A program made the position numbers and the translations under genes. A DNA stretch of 24,618 bases from an uncultured Dysosmobacter sp. (lineage in GTDB: Bacteria > Bacillota > Clostridia > Oscillospirales > Oscillospiraceae). Shown one piece after another: positions 22,617-24,618 of the stretch; positions within the stretch are counted from its first letter, which is position 1, and each line of letters opens with the position of its first letter. The stretch spans positions 1 through 24,618 of the forward strand of contig CAKTHE010000029.1 in NCBI GenBank assembly GCA_934563745.1, given 5' to 3'. The notes below the pieces were generated by a model. It saw nothing but the letters and a program-made list of their open reading frames with translations, had not been told where the DNA came from and searched no databases.

Positions 22617-23975
22617 ATGCCTACGCGCATGGAACACGACACAATGGGGGCCATCGCCGTCCCGGCGGCGCACTTCTGGGGCGCCCAGACGCAGAGAAGC
22701 CTGCAGAACTTTCCCATCGGACAGGAAAAAATGCCGCCGGAGATCATTCGGGCCTTCGCCTACTTAAAGGAGGCCTGTGCCCGGGCCAATGCCGCCTGCG
22801 GCAAGCTGACGCAGGAACAGGCCGAGGCGGTGGCGCGGGTGTGCGGGGAGATCCGCAGCGGCACCCGGGCGGATGAATTTCCCCTGTCGGTCTGGCAGAC
22901 CGGAAGCGGCACGCAGACCAACATGAATGTGAATGAGGTGATCGCACACCTGGCGGCGGAGCAGGGGGGTCCCCTGCATCCCAACGATCAGGTCAACGCT
23001 TCCCAGTCCAGCAACGATACCTTCCCGTCGGCGCTGCACATTGCGGCGGTTCTCGCGGTAGAGCAGCAGGTGCTGCCTGCCGCCCGCCGGCTGGAGGAGA
23101 GCTTTGCCCGGCTGGAACGGGCGTATCCGGATCAGATCCGCATCGGACGGACGCACCTGCAGGATGCGACGCCTCTGAAGTTTTCTCAGGAGGTATCCGG
23201 CTGGCGGGAGCTGGTGGCGGCGCCGGTGCGCATGCTGGAGCGGGCGCTGGAGGAGCTGCGGCTGCTGGCCATCGGCGGGACTGCCGTGGGGACCGGCCTC
23301 AACGCGCCGGAGGGCTTTGACCGGCAGGTGTGCGCCCTGCTGACGGAGTGCACCGGAACGGTGTTCCGGCCGGACCCCAACAAGTTCCACGCTCTGACCT
23401 CGCACGATGCCCTGACATTCGCCCACGGTGCCCTGAAGGCTCTGGCGGCGAACCTGATGAAGATCGCCAACGATATTCGCTGGGAGGCCAGCGGCCCCCG
23501 CTGCGGCATGGGAGAGCTGCACATTCCGGAAAATGAGCCGGGCAGCTCCATCATGCCGGGCAAGGTGAATCCCACCCAGTGTGAGGCGGTAACGATGGTG
23601 GCGGTCCAGGTTTTCGGAAACGATGCGGCCATCGGCTTCGCTGCCTCTCAGGGAAACTTTCAGCTGAATGTGTTTCAGCCGGTGTGCGCGTATAACTTCC
23701 TGCAGTCCGCCCGGCTGCTGGGCGATGTGATGGATTCCTTCCGCCTGCGCTGCACCGACGGGATCACCGCGGATGAAGAGCGGATGGAGCGGAATCTGCA
23801 CGGGTCTTTGATGCTGGTGACCTGCCTGACGCCAAAGATCGGTTATGAGGCCGCGGCCGCGGCGGCGAAAAAAGCGCTGCGGGAGGGGACCAGCCTGAAA
23901 GAAGCGGTCCTGGCGCTGGGGCTTTTGTCGGAAGCGGAATTTGACGCGACGGTGCGGCCGGAAAAGATGGTTTGA
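22617..23975 (+). CDS. fumC: Class II fumarate hydratase
   Basis: This 452-residue enzyme interconverts fumarate and malate in the cytoplasm and belongs to the fumarase/aspartase superfamily. Signature GSSIMPGKVNP (309-319) is the catalytic loop, and His180 lies in GRTHLQDATPL. The block NASQSSNDTFPSALHIAA matches fumarase; aspartase has a different residue pattern (NDVYPTA). GSGTQTNMNVNEV near residue 100 is also typical. The ATG at 22617 follows AAGGGGG; an earlier in-frame start at 22572 lies in the leader. It is divergent from the tkt operon. Only a weak hairpin (24003-24018, no T-run) follows, so some read-through into argG is possible. Clostridia more often use the iron-sulfur class I type, so a class II enzyme is a mild distinction. 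Confidence 0.96.
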   Translation: MPTRMEHDTMGAIAVPAAHFWGAQTQRSLQNFPIGQEKMPPEIIRAFAYLKEACARANAACGKLTQEQAEAVARVCGEIRSGTRADEFPLSVWQTGSGTQTNMNVNEVIAHLAAEQGGPLHPNDQVNASQSSNDTFPSALHIAAVLAVEQQVLPAARRLEESFARLERAYPDQIRIGRTHLQDATPLKFSQEVSGWRELVAAPVRMLERALEELRLLAIGGTAVGTGLNAPEGFDRQVCALLTECTGTVFRPDPNKFHALTSHDALTFAHGALKALAANLMKIANDIRWEASGPRCGMGELHIPENEPGSSIMPGKVNPTQCEAVTMVAVQVFGNDAAIGFAASQGNFQLNVFQPVCAYNFLQSARLLGDVMDSFRLRCTDGITADEERMERNLHGSLMLVTCLTPKIGYEAAAAAAKKALREGTSLKEAVLALGLLSEAEFDATVRPEKMV

Positions 23976-24002
23976 GGCGGCACCGGTCTGGAAGCCCCAG
24001 GG

Positions 24003-24018
24003 GACGGAAAAATCCGTC
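24003..24018 (+). terminator. Weak hairpin after fumC
   Basis: GACGGA pairs with TCCGTC around an AAAA loop, 28 bases after the fumC stop. No T-run follows, so termination would be weak or factor-dependent. Confidence 0.3.
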
Positions 24019-24070
24019 AGAATATGAAAAAACAACCAGGAAAATCCGGAAAGATTGTGCAAGATTGCGG

Positions 24071-24100
24071 TTGCATAAATATTCACGAGAGTCGTATAAT
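24071..24100 (+). promoter_or_regulatory. Promoter of argG
   Basis: TTGCAT (24071-24076) and a perfect TATAAT (24095-24100) have an 18-base spacer, 50 bases before the argG start. The -35 is covered by an arginine box. Confidence 0.7.
24072..24085 (+). promoter_or_regulatory. Arginine box (ArgR/AhrC operator)
   Basis: TGCATAAATATTCA fits the arginine box pattern TGnATwwwwATnCA at every fixed position and overlaps the -35 of argG. It predicts repression of argG by arginine through an ArgR/AhrC protein encoded elsewhere. Confidence 0.7.
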
Positions 24101-24149
24101 TCAATCATCAAAAAACAAACCCGACACAACGGGAACGGAGGTTTAAAAA

Positions 24150-24618
24150 ATGAAACATACCGATATTAAAAAGGTTGTTCTGGCTTATTCCGGCGGTCTG
24201 GATACATCGATCATCATTCCCTGGCTGAAAGAAAATTACAATAATCCCGAGATCATTGCCGTGTCCGGCAATGTGGGCCAGGCAGACGAGCTGGAAGGCC
24301 TGGAGGAGAAGGCCCTCAAGACCGGCGCTTCCAAGCTGATCGTGGCGGACCTGACCGACGAGATGGTGGATGACATCATCATTCCCGCCATGAAGATGGA
24401 CGCCAAGTATGAGACCTACCTGCTGGGCACGGCCTTTGCCCGGCCCGTCATCGGCAAGAAGCTGGCGGAGATCGCCCTGGCAGAGGGGGCGGACGCCGTT
24501 GTCCACGGCGCTACCGGCAAGGGCAACGACCAGGTCCGCTTCGAGCTGGCCATCAAGCGCTTCGCTCCGGACATGAAGATCATTGCCCCCTGGCGTGAGT
24601 GGGACATCAAGTCCAGAG
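24150..24618 (+). CDS. argG: Argininosuccinate synthase, N-terminal part (3' end outside window)
   Basis: The frame is open to the window edge and gives 156 residues of an enzyme normally about 400 long. The N-terminus [20 protein letters not shown] contains the ATP pyrophosphatase loop (SGGLDTS, 14-20). [21 protein letters not shown] and [17 protein letters not shown] are strong family blocks. The enzyme joins citrulline and aspartate to argininosuccinate with ATP in arginine synthesis. The ATG at 24150 follows ACGGAGG. The promoter has an overlapping arginine box. argH would be expected just beyond the window, which cannot be checked. Confidence 0.96.
   Translation, partial: MKHTDIKKVVLAYSGGLDTSIIIPWLKENYNNPEIIAVSGNVGQADELEGLEEKALKTGASKLIVADLTDEMVDDIIIPAMKMDAKYETYLLGTAFARPVIGKKLAEIALAEGADAVVHGATGKGNDQVRFELAIKRFAPDMKIIAPWREWDIKSR

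Noticed and set aside
22764..24104. Long minus-strand open frame over fumC
   Set aside because: It is an antisense shadow of fumC with no recognisable domain.

Overview
The window looks like part of a Gram-positive Clostridia chromosome with high GC content, most like the Oscillospiraceae/Ruminococcaceae group. The grounds are strong AGGAGG-type ribosome binding sites, RecD2, ComF and MreB, an SRP RNA just upstream of dnaX with ybaB downstream, a transketolase split into two genes, Gram-positive style lipoproteins, and LacI/ArgR style control sites. The genus is inferred only from general gene content and base composition. There is no phage, insertion sequence or CRISPR array. Most of the window is ordinary housekeeping sequence; the unusual material is in the intergenic regions and in a few unassigned genes.

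Layout. Positions 1-4696 (+) hold a tightly packed run: phoH (5' truncated), an unknown Cys-containing protein, ybeY, a small membrane protein, recD2 and comF. A solo mreB/mbl (+) with its own promoter follows and ends at a bidirectional terminator. Positions 5973-9126 (-) form an operon of ApbE flavin transferase lipoprotein, a NusG-domain-II membrane-anchored protein, a Gx-transporter-type membrane protein and a CbbX/SpoVK-like AAA+ ATPase. An 8-TM protein and a lipoprotein (+) come next, separated by a dense cluster of hairpins. Positions 11141-15887 (-) carry the SRP RNA, dnaX, a small AT-rich foreign-looking gene, ybaB and a DUF4127 lipoprotein. A tRNA-Ala(CGC) and a FliB-like protein (+) follow.

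Positions 17261-17679 (+) look like a free-standing, heavily folded noncoding RNA with a near-consensus promoter and a strong terminator but no convincing reading frame. I could not assign it to a known RNA family, and it is the best candidate here for something undescribed.

The right end is central metabolism. gapA (-) and a divergent LacI-family regulator (+) share a control region with a perfect 20-bp palindrome of the PurR/LacI type in the gapA leader. A two-gene transketolase (-) is preceded by a tiny membrane protein. fumC (+) follows, and then argG (+, 3' truncated), whose promoter is overlapped by an arginine box.
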